Of a stretch of DNA of 11,481 nucleotides, positions 1-7,010 are shown piece by piece; the stretch's first letter is position 1; each line of letters begins with the position of its first letter. The position numbers were made by a program, and so were the translations under genes. The DNA is from Oribacterium sp. GTDB lineage: Bacteria; Bacillota_A; Clostridia; Lachnospirales; Lachnospiraceae. The notes under the pieces are model-generated. The model was given only the letters and a program-made list of their open reading frames with translations. It had not been told where the DNA came from and made no database searches. The stretch lies in the NCBI GenBank assembly GCA_017940955.1, contig JAGAXP010000094.1, forward strand, positions 1-11,481. The letters run 5' to 3'.

Positions 1-308
1 CGTTCTTTGTTCAGAACGTTCCAGTAGACCTTGCCTGTGGTCAGGTTTGAATACTTGTTGAGATCTTCGTCTATGAACCTCTCATAATGACCCAGATCCA
101 GGTCCGTCTCAGCGCCGTCTTCAGTCACGTATACTTCGCCGTGCTGGAAGGGGCTCATTGTGCCCGGATCCACGTTTATGTACGGATCCATCTTCTGTGC
201 TGCAACCTTCAGGCCCCTTGCTTTAAGGAGCCTTCCGAGAGATGCTGCGGTGATACCCTTTCCCAGGCCTGACACTACTCCTCCTGTTACAAAGATATAT
301 TTGGTCAT
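1..308 (-). CDS. pyrG: CTP synthase, N-terminal part (partial at window edge)
   Basis: Reverse translation from ATG at 308 gives 102 residues beginning [20 protein letters not shown], the hallmark N-terminus of CTP synthase. The P-loop-like SGLGKG segment and the following [14 protein letters not shown] segment belong to the amidoligase (synthetase) domain. The enzyme makes CTP from UTP, ATP and glutamine-derived ammonia in the cytoplasm. The start is supported by a strong SD, GGAGG, about 6 nt upstream of the ATG. The rest of the gene, including the C-terminal glutaminase domain, lies beyond the left edge. It is transcribed away from the mobile element, whose left attachment site lies only about 66 bp upstream of this start. 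In the uninterrupted chromosome it would directly follow guaA. Confidence 0.97.
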   Translation of the reverse strand, partial: MTKYIFVTGGVVSGLGKGITAASLGRLLKARGLKVAAQKMDPYINVDPGTMSPFQHGEVYVTEDGAETDLDLGHYERFIDEDLNKYSNLTTGKVYWNVLNKE

Positions 309-374
309 GATAAGCCTCCGTATAAATAAAAGTCTTTTTTCGTAAGCAAACGGTACGCTTCTTTATATTTCCCT

Positions 375-386
375 TTATTCCCATTC
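375..386. repeat. attL core: 12-bp copy of the guaA 3' end
   Basis: TTATTCCCATTC is identical to 9778-9789, where it encodes the last three residues and stop codon of guaA on the minus strand. Flanking bases differ between the two copies (ccct/tac here, gcga/gat there), so identity is limited to the core. Joining the outer flanks restores a guaA-pyrG spacer of about 66 bp. Confidence 0.82.
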
Positions 387-487
387 TACAACAGGACCCA
401 TTTCTTAAACAGTTTTGTTTAGAAGATATGTATTCCTGTTCTTCTGATTATTTGTGGTATCCATATTATCCTGAGTATCACGACTAT

Positions 488-518
488 TGTTATCAAAATG
501 TTATCAGCCGTGATAACA
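488..518. repeat. Candidate arm-type integrase sites, left end
   Basis: TGTTATCA occurs at 488-495 and 499-506 as direct repeats 11 bp apart, followed by an inverted copy TGATAACA at 511-518. The 20-bp block 488-507 matches 9700-9719 at the other end of the element at 19 of 20 positions, in the same orientation. Its place about 100 bp inside attL fits arm sites bound by the N-terminal domain of a lambda/Tn916-type integrase. The stretch 309-656 otherwise holds the pyrG leader, attL and some direct repeats, and no convincing gene. Confidence 0.65.
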
Positions 519-615
519 CGGGATTGTCCCCTGCGGATAATATCTATTGGCTTGGGTGTATTATAGCATCCGAAGGGAGAAATCTCAATAACCGGTTTGA
601 TCCGAATGAGCGATT

Positions 616-650
616 AAACTGGGATTTATCTCTACAAACCGGGATTTTAC
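616..650. repeat. Imperfect 15-bp direct repeat, 20-bp period
   Basis: AAACTGGGATTTATC (616-630) and AAACCGGGATTTTAC (636-650) match at 12 of 15 positions. They lie at the left end of the element, between the arm-type sites and the chrA remnant. They may be additional protein-binding sites of the recombination complex, or decayed sequence; the role is unknown. Confidence 0.35.
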
Positions 651-656
651 GATATG

Positions 657-1035
657 CTAAACCCCGTAGGCGATTATTCCGCAAGCGGCTGAAACAACAA
701 TAAGCAGAATCGGAGAAATTCCTTTTTCATCACTTTTTTTGAGATGAAAAAGGCAAGAGACAGAGCTGCTGTGAGAACAATCGCAACAATATCCGTTTCC
801 CCGCCCGCGCTTTTGATATTGAAACAGTTATTGATTACCATAAAGCACCCGGTTGCAAGTACAATACCGATAATGCAAGGCTTCATTCCGCAAAGTGCCG
901 CCTGAACATATTTGTTCTTCAATACCTTTGTCAGCAATGCCGTTACAAGCAGAATAATGACAAAAGACGGAAGCACAACTGCCGCCGTTGCAATAACCGC
1001 GCCGATTATTCCTGCCTGATTGCTGCCGACATAGG
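657..1035 (-). pseudogene. Chromate transporter (ChrA family) remnant
   Basis: Minus-strand reading from about 1035 gives TYVGSNQAGIIGAVIATAAV followed by LPSFVIILLV, typical of CHR-family chromate/sulfate antiporter half-proteins, with several hydrophobic segments. Two lesions are visible. First, the N-terminal 60-75 residues are missing: the reading frame meets TGA directly before TYVGSN, and an SD-like AGGAGAG lies a few codons further upstream, as if a deletion fused the start region to mid-gene. Second, near 722 the frame shifts by one base. In the original frame the sequence ends KKEFLRF..., while the neighbouring frame gives the family-like hydrophobic end ISPILLIVVSAACGIIAYGV and stops at TAG 657-659. 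It lies downstream of and co-directional with the LysR gene, and is presumably non-functional. Confidence 0.75.
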
Positions 1036-1110
1036 TTCAATCTTTTATCAATCCAAGTCTCTCCTACATCATTTTTCACAAAGTATATCTGGAATCTTTA
1101 TTTATATACT

Positions 1111-2010
1111 TTATTTATATAACCTAAGGGTTTCATTATATGCCTTAACAATTCCGCGGAGAATATCCATCTGATTAAAATCATCACGGTAAACAATATT
1201 CATTTCGCGAATCATACTAAGATTTTCTATAGGCAAAACAATGATTTTCCCCTTTTTAATTTCATCTAGGCAAGAGCTTTTCGGCAAAATTGAAACACCG
1301 AAATCGCGACGGATAAGATCCTTAATTGTGGCTACATTGTCCAGTTCGAGAATAACATTAAACTCGTTTATATCCATATTGTTGCTCTCCAAATGTGCAA
1401 CAAACAGATTTCGCGTACCTGAATTAGGAAGACGAAGTATCAGATTCTCTTTCTTAAGTTCACTAAGAGTAACAAGTTCCCGATCGGCAAACTGATGATT
1501 CGGAGAAACAGCAAGACATAAGAAATCGGTATCCAGCATGAAAAATTTCAGTCCTTCTTCCGGCGAACGTCCCTCTACAATTATCAAATCAAGCTCGTAA
1601 CTCTTCAGCCTTTTATAAAGATTTCTTATGGAATCAGTAACAATTTTTATAGATATGCCTTCGTTTTCAGAACAGAATTTTGCGAGAGATTCTGCAATCG
1701 GGTTACTTTCCACTGTATGCGTAACACCGATGGTGATATGTTCTGTTGCTTTTGATCGGTCCTCCAGCTCTTGCATAAGTAAATTGTGTAAACCCAGCAT
1801 TTTTCTTGCTGTCTGTACAATCATTTCTCCCTCTTTTGTCACAATAAACTTTCCGCTTTTGCGTTCAAAAATTTTCACACCGAACTCCTCTTCCAGTGCT
1901 TTTATGTGCTGGCTGACGGCAGGCTGTGTGATAGAAAGACTATGGGATGCTTTGCTAAAACTCTTTTTCTCATAAACTTTCAGCAATGTTATGACTTTCT
2001 GATCAAGCAT
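1111..2010 (-). CDS. LysR-type transcriptional regulator
   Basis: A 299-residue protein of the usual LysR-family length. Residues 1-60 form the winged helix-turn-helix (YEKKSFSKASHSLSITQPAV, then SQHIKALEEEFGVKIFER). Residues 90-290 form the periplasmic-binding-protein-like effector domain beginning HITIGVTHTVE. The ATG at 2010 is preceded by the SD AAGGAGAG, 6 nt away. It is divergent from the small-membrane-protein/MATE operon across 106-115 bp with overlapping promoters, the classical layout in which a LysR protein regulates the divergent operon and itself. The effector is unknown. A remnant chromate-transporter gene follows, which may once have been its target or partner. Confidence 0.95.
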   Translation of the reverse strand: MLDQKVITLLKVYEKKSFSKASHSLSITQPAVSQHIKALEEEFGVKIFERKSGKFIVTKEGEMIVQTARKMLGLHNLLMQELEDRSKATEHITIGVTHTVESNPIAESLAKFCSENEGISIKIVTDSIRNLYKRLKSYELDLIIVEGRSPEEGLKFFMLDTDFLCLAVSPNHQFADRELVTLSELKKENLILRLPNSGTRNLFVAHLESNNMDINEFNVILELDNVATIKDLIRRDFGVSILPKSSCLDEIKKGKIIVLPIENLSMIREMNIVYRDDFNQMDILRGIVKAYNETLRLYK

Positions 2011-2056
2011 TTTCGGCTCTCCTTGTATATTAGTTTTTATTATACGCTATTAAAAT

Positions 2057-2092
2057 ATTATAATTTGCATTTATGGATTTTGCAAGTATAAT
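2057..2092. promoter_or_regulatory. Overlapping divergent promoters of lysR and the MATE operon
   Basis: On the plus strand, TTGCAT (2065-2070), a 16-bp spacer and TATAAT (2087-2092) precede the operon start. On the minus strand, TTGCAA (2085-2080), a 17-bp spacer and TATAAT (2062-2057) precede lysR. The two promoters physically overlap, each -35 lying in the other's spacer. The segment is roughly dyad-symmetric (ATAATTTGCA ... TTGCAAGTATAAT), so it is also the best place for a LysR binding site. Motif reading only. Confidence 0.55.
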
Positions 2093-2125
2093 TTTTTTAT
2101 TACAAGGAAAAAGAGGGTGAAAAGT

Positions 2126-2434
2126 ATGAAAAATCATAACAGAAACGCTGTTTTCGATTATGCGAAACTAGGGCTCGCATTGGTTGCTGGTATAACTGCA
2201 GATATCCTGTGTACGAAGCTGGTATCTCACGAAGTTCTGCATATAACCGTTTATAGTACAGTCACACTGCTTTATGCTTTCTGTTTTGATGTATTTGACT
2301 TTGATAAACCCGTAAACATCCTCAAGATATTCTATATTATCATTTGTCCTATCACAGGCGGTTTTTTTAGCTTGGAATGGTTTTTCCTTTTTATTTTCAG
2401 AATATTGTTTGAAAAAGGTAACAAGGGGAATTAA
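2126..2434 (+). CDS. Small hydrophobic membrane protein of unknown function
   Basis: About 102 residues from ATG 2126 (MKNHNRNAVFDYAKLGLALV...), with three likely membrane segments around residues 13-32, 36-56 and 68-95, and a charged tail. The SD GAGGG lies 8 nt before ATG 2126. An alternative GTG start at 2117 would add three residues and use an AAGGA upstream, so the start is not certain. I do not recognise a family. The stop codon is only 5 bp before the MATE gene, so the two are co-transcribed and perhaps translationally coupled. A role as an accessory to the efflux pump is inference from position only. Confidence 0.75.
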   Translation: MKNHNRNAVFDYAKLGLALVAGITADILCTKLVSHEVLHITVYSTVTLLYAFCFDVFDFDKPVNILKIFYIIICPITGGFFSLEWFFLFIFRILFEKGNKGN

Positions 2435-2439
2435 ACATT

Positions 2440-3819
2440 ATGGTAAATAAAACTGAATTATTTGAACATAAGAGCGTTTTTCGAGCGGTTATGGAGCTTG
2501 CGCTTCCATCTGTTATCGCTCAGATTATCCTAGTGATTTACAACATGGCTGATACGCTTTTTGTGGGAATGACAAACAGCGATGAAATGATTACCGCCGT
2601 TACTATATGCATGCCGGCGTTTATGTTCCTTTCTGCGGTATCCAATCTCTTTGGCGTGGGAGCAGCAAGCGTTATTGCGAGAGCCTTGGGAAAAAACGAA
2701 AATGAGAAAGCTAAGGACACATTTTCTTTTGCAATATGGGGATGTCTTATCGTCACGATTGTTTATTGTTTCGTTGTGTGGATATTCTTCGACAGTTTTA
2801 TTGATGCTTTAGGGGGAACAAACCCTGCTATCCATTCTGCTGCAGCAGAATATATGAAATGTGCAGTCATCGCCGGAGGACCTGCTACTGCGATTAACAC
2901 GCTTATAGCCCATCTCATCCGTGCATACGGGTGTTCCGTACAAGCCAGTACCGGTGTCGTTTTGGGCGGAATCCTGAATATTGTACTTGATCCGTTGTTC
3001 ATGTTTATTATTTTCCCTGCAAGAAGAGCGACATTCGGTGCGGCACTGGCTACAGCTATATCTAATTTGTGTGCCCTTCTTTTCTACATTGCAGTAATTG
3101 TCAAGAATCGAAAGAAACTCGCCATCCATGTGCTGCCGTCTGAAAAAATGTTCCGAAACGGAATTCCGGGAGATGTTTTCAAGGTAGGTATGGCGGCTTT
3201 CCTGATGACATTATTTGAAAACATCTCCTACGCTGTACTGGATAAGCTTATGGCAACTGCAGGAACCGCAGCACAAGCAGGGATTGGTGTGGCGAAAAAA
3301 GTGAATATGCTGGCCCATTGTTTTGTTCGTGGGATGTCACAAGGTGTACTCCCTCTCATTGCCTATAATTATGCCTCCGGCAACCGTATCCGTATGAAAA
3401 AAGTGATTTATTGCTCTTCTGCGGTTTCGGTGGGAATCGCATTGGCATGCACTGCAGGTTGTCTCATTTTCAGTAACAAGCTTATTTCCGTTTTTATCCA
3501 CACCGATGGTGACTCTCTTTGCTACGGCAGTGACTTTTTGCGAATTTTGTGTCTCGGTGCTCCTTTTTCTGCTTTCTCTTATACTGTAATTTCTTTTTTC
3601 CAGGCCACCGGAAGAGGCGGAAAATCCATGCTGCTGGCACTAATGCGCAAGGGTATTCTCGATATTCCTCTCATGTTTATTCTACAGGTTTTAATTCCGA
3701 CCTACGGCATAGTTGCCGCAACACCGATTACCGATTTTGTTTGCAGTATTACCGCAGTTATTCTTTTCTCCATATTCATTCACCGCCATGGAAAAAACAA
3801 AAGGTTGATTAATGTGTAA
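2440..3819 (+). CDS. MATE family multidrug efflux transporter
   Basis: 459 residues, the standard length for MATE proteins, with about 12 hydrophobic segments in two homologous halves. The N-terminal half has the family signature ELALPSVIAQIILVIYNMAD followed by TLFVG, then GVGAASVIARALGK. The second half has GIGVAKKVNMLAHCFVRGMS and QGVLPLIAYNYASGN, characteristic of the NorM/DinF-like Na+- or H+-coupled drug exporters. It sits in the cytoplasmic membrane and would export cationic or amphipathic compounds; the substrate cannot be read from sequence. It is second in the operon controlled from the lysR divergent promoter, with an AAGGGG SD about 11 nt upstream of the ATG. It is the main cargo of the element. 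No frameshift or truncation seen. Confidence 0.95.
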   Translation: MVNKTELFEHKSVFRAVMELALPSVIAQIILVIYNMADTLFVGMTNSDEMITAVTICMPAFMFLSAVSNLFGVGAASVIARALGKNENEKAKDTFSFAIWGCLIVTIVYCFVVWIFFDSFIDALGGTNPAIHSAAAEYMKCAVIAGGPATAINTLIAHLIRAYGCSVQASTGVVLGGILNIVLDPLFMFIIFPARRATFGAALATAISNLCALLFYIAVIVKNRKKLAIHVLPSEKMFRNGIPGDVFKVGMAAFLMTLFENISYAVLDKLMATAGTAAQAGIGVAKKVNMLAHCFVRGMSQGVLPLIAYNYASGNRIRMKKVIYCSSAVSVGIALACTAGCLIFSNKLISVFIHTDGDSLCYGSDFLRILCLGAPFSAFSYTVISFFQATGRGGKSMLLALMRKGILDIPLMFILQVLIPTYGIVAATPITDFVCSITAVILFSIFIHRHGKNKRLINV

Positions 3820-3847
3820 TACAGGTAAACATATCGGACCAATACGC

Positions 3848-3914
3848 AAAAAAAAGAGCATTCCCGTCAGCAAAAACACGCATTTATGCCTTTTATGACA
3901 GGATTGCTTTTTTT
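3848..3914. terminator. Bidirectional terminator-like hairpin after the MATE gene
   Basis: The left arm, an A-tract followed by GAGCATTCCCGTCA (3848-3869), pairs imperfectly with TGACAGGATTGCTTTTTTT (3896-3914). T-tracts on both strands make it a plausible bidirectional terminator between the MATE operon (+) and the mobilization operon (-). The loop is long (about 26 nt), so the call is moderate. Confidence 0.5.
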
Positions 3915-4011
3915 ATTTGTAATCGTTAAATTCAAATTATCTCTCCATTACACGCCATTGCTGGCACTCCTATTATATCATGAAAGTCAATCATTTGGAC
4001 ATCAGAACGTG

Positions 4012-4044
4012 AAAAAGCGGCAGCATCCGAGTCCTCCCGAATGC
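4012..4044 (-). terminator. Weak terminator candidate after mobV
   Basis: On the minus strand GCATTCG (4044-4038) pairs with CGGATGC (4029-4023) with one mismatch, and a run of five T (4016-4012) follows about 6 nt later. It lies 20-50 nt past the relaxase stop codon. The short stem and the gap before the T-run make it weak; the hairpin at 3848-3914 could act instead. Confidence 0.3.
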
Positions 4045-4062
4045 CACCGTATATACTGTTAT

Positions 4063-5313
4063 TTACCTACTGTCACGATCAATTTGCTTTCTTCCAAATG
4101 ATATGCCATGAGCTGCCAACACATCCCTCAGCTTTTGGTTCTCCTTTCTGAGGCTGTCATTTTCAGACTTCAATCGACCATGTTCCATCTGCTCACGAAT
4201 ACTGTCCCTTGAACTGAGCTTCTGTTCCAATTCAGAGATCTTACTTTTAAGTCCGGCGATGATACCCTTGAGCTTATCAATAAAGGTATCCTTCTGGGCC
4301 AATTGCTCCGTCAGCTCGTCTACTTTCTTCTGCAGGCCGATGTCTTTCCGCTTATAGGTTACATACTTCTTTGCCCCTGCAGAAAGCGTTTCGTACTCTG
4401 CTTCCGTCATGGACACCTTGCCGGTCAATGCAGACTTCTTTGGCTGTACCTTCTCAATTTCTGCAATCTTGACTTGCTGTTTTTCAACGGCAGCAAGTAC
4501 AGACTCTATCTCTTTGACCTCAGCCTGTGCCTGTTCAGCCTGCTGATCCAGAGCGGCAATTTCCGATTGCTTTTCTGCAACCCGCATATCCAGCTCTGCA
4601 ACCTCTTCAGTACGAACCTTCTTTTCATAGTCCAGCACGGACAGATGCTTCTCATGAGTGCCTTTATGCTCCCATTCAAAACCGTATCGCTCCATAACAG
4701 CCGCAAGCTGTTCTTTCTCAGCCTGTACCCATTGGCTCCATTCAGTCTCCCTTCGGGTACCTCCTTTGAATCCCTGCGCAGCCAAAGCTTGTTTCAGTGA
4801 TACCCTGGTGTCAAGGCCACGCTTGCTGCCGGTAATAAAAGGCACGAAATCAATGTGGATATGAGGCGTTGCCTCATCCATATGGAGATGAGCTGAGAAT
4901 ACACACAGGTTCGGATTGCGCTCTGCAAATCCTCTGTAGTATTCATCCAGAGCTGCCTTTGCCTGTGCGCCCACATCGGTAGTTGCTCCGGTATCATCGC
5001 AGTTTCCAATCTGAAGGATCAGCTCATGAAATGGTTTTTCCTGTTTCCCTCTGCGAATCTTCTCGTAATAATCATCTATTCTTCGGTCTGATCTGGTCTG
5101 CTTGTCATTGAAGCGTTCCAGTGCATCATCGAACAGCCGGTGATACACCTCCCTGATATCTTCATTACAGTAATTGATATTCAGGGGAGTGCGCTCCGGG
5201 TCCGTGTTCTTCGCATTAAACTGGCGGCTGTTATGACTGACAGATCCTTTACCTACCATTGCACTGATGGTTCTCATCATATCAAATACATCACTTCCTT
5301 TGTAACGCCGCAT
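4063..5313 (-). CDS. MobV-family relaxase (plasmid recombination/mobilization enzyme)
   Basis: 416 residues. The N-terminal 210 residues form the MobV (Mob_Pre) nickase domain. HNSR at residues 27-30 is motif I, and HLHMDEATPHIH at 142-153 is the metal-binding HxDE..PHxH motif. Residues 230-410 are mostly heptad-rich coiled coil, usual for this family's C-terminus. The enzyme nicks oriT, attaches to the 5' end and leads the strand into a helper's conjugation channel. The ATG at 5313 has no clear SD. In-frame ATGs at 5280 and 5277 (MMRTISAMVGKGSV...) match the usual family N-terminus and have AAAGGAAG 13-16 nt upstream, so the true start may be there. It is the last gene of the minus-strand operon. 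The palindromes immediately upstream are the candidate oriT. Confidence 0.93.
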   Translation of the reverse strand: MRRYKGSDVFDMMRTISAMVGKGSVSHNSRQFNAKNTDPERTPLNINYCNEDIREVYHRLFDDALERFNDKQTRSDRRIDDYYEKIRRGKQEKPFHELILQIGNCDDTGATTDVGAQAKAALDEYYRGFAERNPNLCVFSAHLHMDEATPHIHIDFVPFITGSKRGLDTRVSLKQALAAQGFKGGTRRETEWSQWVQAEKEQLAAVMERYGFEWEHKGTHEKHLSVLDYEKKVRTEEVAELDMRVAEKQSEIAALDQQAEQAQAEVKEIESVLAAVEKQQVKIAEIEKVQPKKSALTGKVSMTEAEYETLSAGAKKYVTYKRKDIGLQKKVDELTEQLAQKDTFIDKLKGIIAGLKSKISELEQKLSSRDSIREQMEHGRLKSENDSLRKENQKLRDVLAAHGISFGRKQIDRDSR

Positions 5314-5327
5314 CGGCGGCGGGTTCT

Positions 5328-5521
5328 GTTACTCTTGTCAAGAGTAACGCAAAAGCACTTTTGACAGCAGAGCCATCAAAAATGCAACCTGTAAACAGGT
5401 TTTGCGCTCTCCGAGGGCTACTCCCGACACCCTGCAGGTTTCGCCGTAGGGCATCTTCCGCTTCTCCTTGTCTGCCTAAAACAGGAGCGTGTCACGCTCC
5501 TGTCGTTTGTCTCCAAGGAGA
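5328..5521. other. Palindrome-rich candidate oriT region upstream of the relaxase
   Basis: In under 200 bp between two genes there are five inverted repeats: GTTACTCTTG/CAAGAGTAAC around one base (5328-5348); CAAAAG/CTTTTG (5350-5363); AACCTGT/ACAGGTT (5386-5401); ACAGGAGCGTG/CACGCTCCTGT around a single T (5481-5503); and TCTCC/GGAGA (5510-5521). MobV relaxases generally act at an oriT with inverted repeats just upstream of their own gene, so this is the likely site. The nick position cannot be assigned by eye. The 11-bp hairpin at 5481-5503 could instead attenuate transcription into mobV, but no T-run follows it. Confidence 0.55.
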
Positions 5522-5523
5522 AA

Positions 5524-5760
5524 TCACCATCGGAAGCTCTCACGAATGCCACGTTCATCCAGGTATTCCTGCCGTGCCTTCTCTCGTTCTTCTTCCGTTG
5601 GTGCAGTCTTGTACTTCGCATAAAGCTCATGCCTTACAAGCGCATCGAGCTTCTGCTCCAAGCCTGTTGCAATTTCATCTGCATAGTCATCATCCTGAAA
5701 CAGATGAAATTTGATAAGCGCTACGAACAGCTCGTAGGGCAGTTGAACATTTCTTTTCAT
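5524..5760 (-). CDS. Small acidic protein of unknown function in the mobilization operon
   Basis: 78 residues, starting MKRNVQLPYELFVALIKFHL, with an acidic FQDDDYADEI segment and a charged, probably helical C-terminal half (residues 45-70). There is no catalytic motif and I do not assign a function. I recall similar short proteins starting MKRNVQLPY between the replication-type ATPase and MobV genes in other Firmicutes elements, but could not check this. AGGAT just before the ATG (AGGA at 5762-5765) serves as the SD, close to the start. It is co-directional with the relaxase, which lies about 210 bp downstream beyond the candidate oriT. Confidence 0.7.
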   Translation of the reverse strand: MKRNVQLPYELFVALIKFHLFQDDDYADEIATGLEQKLDALVRHELYAKYKTAPTEEEREKARQEYLDERGIRESFRW

Positions 5761-5779
5761 ATCCTATCCCATCCCTTCC

Positions 5780-5861
5780 GTGACGGTCGTGACGATGGTG
5801 ACGGTCTTTTTAAGACCGCCCCCACTATCAAAAACATCGTCACGAGCGTCACCATCGACAC
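5780..5861. repeat. Nested 9-bp repeats forming a large inverted repeat
   Basis: The plus strand has three tandem 9-mers, GTGACGGTC GTGACGATG and GTGACGGTC (5780-5806), and three related 9-mers in inverse orientation at 5835-5861. Positions 5780-5797 and 5835-5852 pair at 17 of 18 positions. Inside lies a second hairpin, CGGTCTT/AAGACCG (5802-5818). The unit is three codons long and lies in an open minus-strand frame continuing past the present stop of the RepA-like gene, so it is probably a former coding tail as well as a stem-loop. Confidence 0.7.
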
Positions 5862-5864
5862 GCT

Positions 5865-7010
5865 TTACTCTGTCTGTTCATAATGGAACTTCACCTTACG
5901 GCCGGTATGATTACGGCTGCTGCTATACTGAATGTGATATTCATCAAGCAGCCTGCCTGCATTTACATTCAGCTTGTAAGTCAGAGTATTAGGCTGAACA
6001 TCCAACCCAAGTAATTCGATGAATTCCGTGGATGTTCCTTCCCAGTCCGGCTGTTCTGCATTGATATACTTTGCAACCTCCGCAAGCAGAGGCTCAGGCG
6101 GCTCACGCCAGGGCTCCGTCTCTATCTTTTCAAGTTCCCATATCAGCCTCTCAGTATTACGCTTCAGGTAGAACCTCTGATCCTGGATGTCTCTGCCGGA
6201 CACATCGAGTGTTGCTGCATTGGCAGTACGCTTTTCCTTTTTCAGCAGGAACGCACCATCTGCAGCACCCATAAGACCATTTGTGCCGGAGATCATATCA
6301 TAGGGGTCATCTGCCTGCTGTTTGCGGGTGTGATGCACCAGTATCAAACAGATACCTTTGCTGTCTGCAAAGTTCTTCAGACGGGTGATGATCTCATAAT
6401 CATTGGCGTAACTGTATTTATCTCCACCCATTTCTCGTACTTTCTGCAGCGTATCAATGATAATGAGAACCGTATCAGGATGCTCCCTTACGAAGTTCTC
6501 AAGCTGCTCATCCAGCCCATTTCCGATCTGCCCGGCTGAAACAGAGAAGTACAGGTTATCTGTACTCTCCACACCGAACATCTGATACAGACGCTTCTGC
6601 AGGCGACCGTAATCATCTTCCAATGCAAGGTATAAAACCGTCCCGCGCCGGACAGGATAACCCCATAAGGGTGTCCCTGTACTTACATGATAGGCAAGCT
6701 GAGCTACGAAGAAACTCTTACCCAGCTTGGGAGGTCCGGCAAACAGCTGTACCCCGGGATAGAGCATCCCATCGATCAACGGCGGTTTGCTCTGGTACAC
6801 ATTCTCATACAGCTCCGTCATGGATACTGTGTTGAGATAGTGAGGGTCCAGGAGGCGGAAGAGCCGCCTCTGTTCCTCCCATGGACATTCATCGTTGAAT
6901 TCTGGTGTGTTTTCTGCTATATTATGGTCAGTTAAATTATTAGGAATTGACTGCTCACCAGCTGCGCCAACAGCGGGAATCTGAGCAGTTTTTTCTTTTA
7001 TTTCACTCAT
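5865..7010 (-). CDS. RepA-like AAA family ATPase / replicative helicase
   Basis: 381 residues. The RecA-fold core has Walker A AGPPKLGKS (91-99), ALED (129-132), Walker B VLIIID (181-186), HHTRK (226-230) and a SGTNGLMGAAD segment (241-251), as in RSF1010 RepA-like hexameric helicases found on plasmids and mobile elements. Residues 290-381 look like a small winged-helix C-terminal domain. It probably acts in replication or unwinding of the excised or transferred element. The ATG at 7010 overlaps the mobC-like stop (ATGAGTGA) and has the SD AAGGAG 10 nt upstream. The present stop TAA (5867-5865) looks premature: a -1 frame stays open to TAG 5766-5764, directly before the next gene. Confidence 0.88.
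   Translation of the reverse strand: MSEIKEKTAQIPAVGAAGEQSIPNNLTDHNIAENTPEFNDECPWEEQRRLFRLLDPHYLNTVSMTELYENVYQSKPPLIDGMLYPGVQLFAGPPKLGKSFFVAQLAYHVSTGTPLWGYPVRRGTVLYLALEDDYGRLQKRLYQMFGVESTDNLYFSVSAGQIGNGLDEQLENFVREHPDTVLIIIDTLQKVREMGGDKYSYANDYEIITRLKNFADSKGICLILVHHTRKQQADDPYDMISGTNGLMGAADGAFLLKKEKRTANAATLDVSGRDIQDQRFYLKRNTERLIWELEKIETEPWREPPEPLLAEVAKYINAEQPDWEGTSTEFIELLGLDVQPNTLTYKLNVNAGRLLDEYHIQYSSSRNHTGRKVKFHYEQTE

Noticed and set aside
428..703. 91-codon plus-strand ORF at the left end of the element
   Set aside because: No clear SD, composition unlike a protein (Tyr/Cys-rich start, Arg-rich end), and it overlaps the arm-type repeats and the chrA remnant.
3930..3953. Very short minus-strand ORF after mobV (8 codons) preceded by AGGAG
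   Set aside because: Too short to support; no similarity or coupling evidence.
3820..4062. A possible element boundary between the cargo and the mobilization genes
   Set aside because: I saw no direct repeat matching the guaA end here, while a perfect 12-bp match and matching arm sites lie at 375-386 and 488-507, so the cargo is placed inside the element. An older composite origin remains possible.
4303..4800. 165-codon plus-strand ORF
   Set aside because: Antisense shadow of the coiled-coil part of the MobV relaxase; the hydrophobic look comes from complementing charged helical codons.
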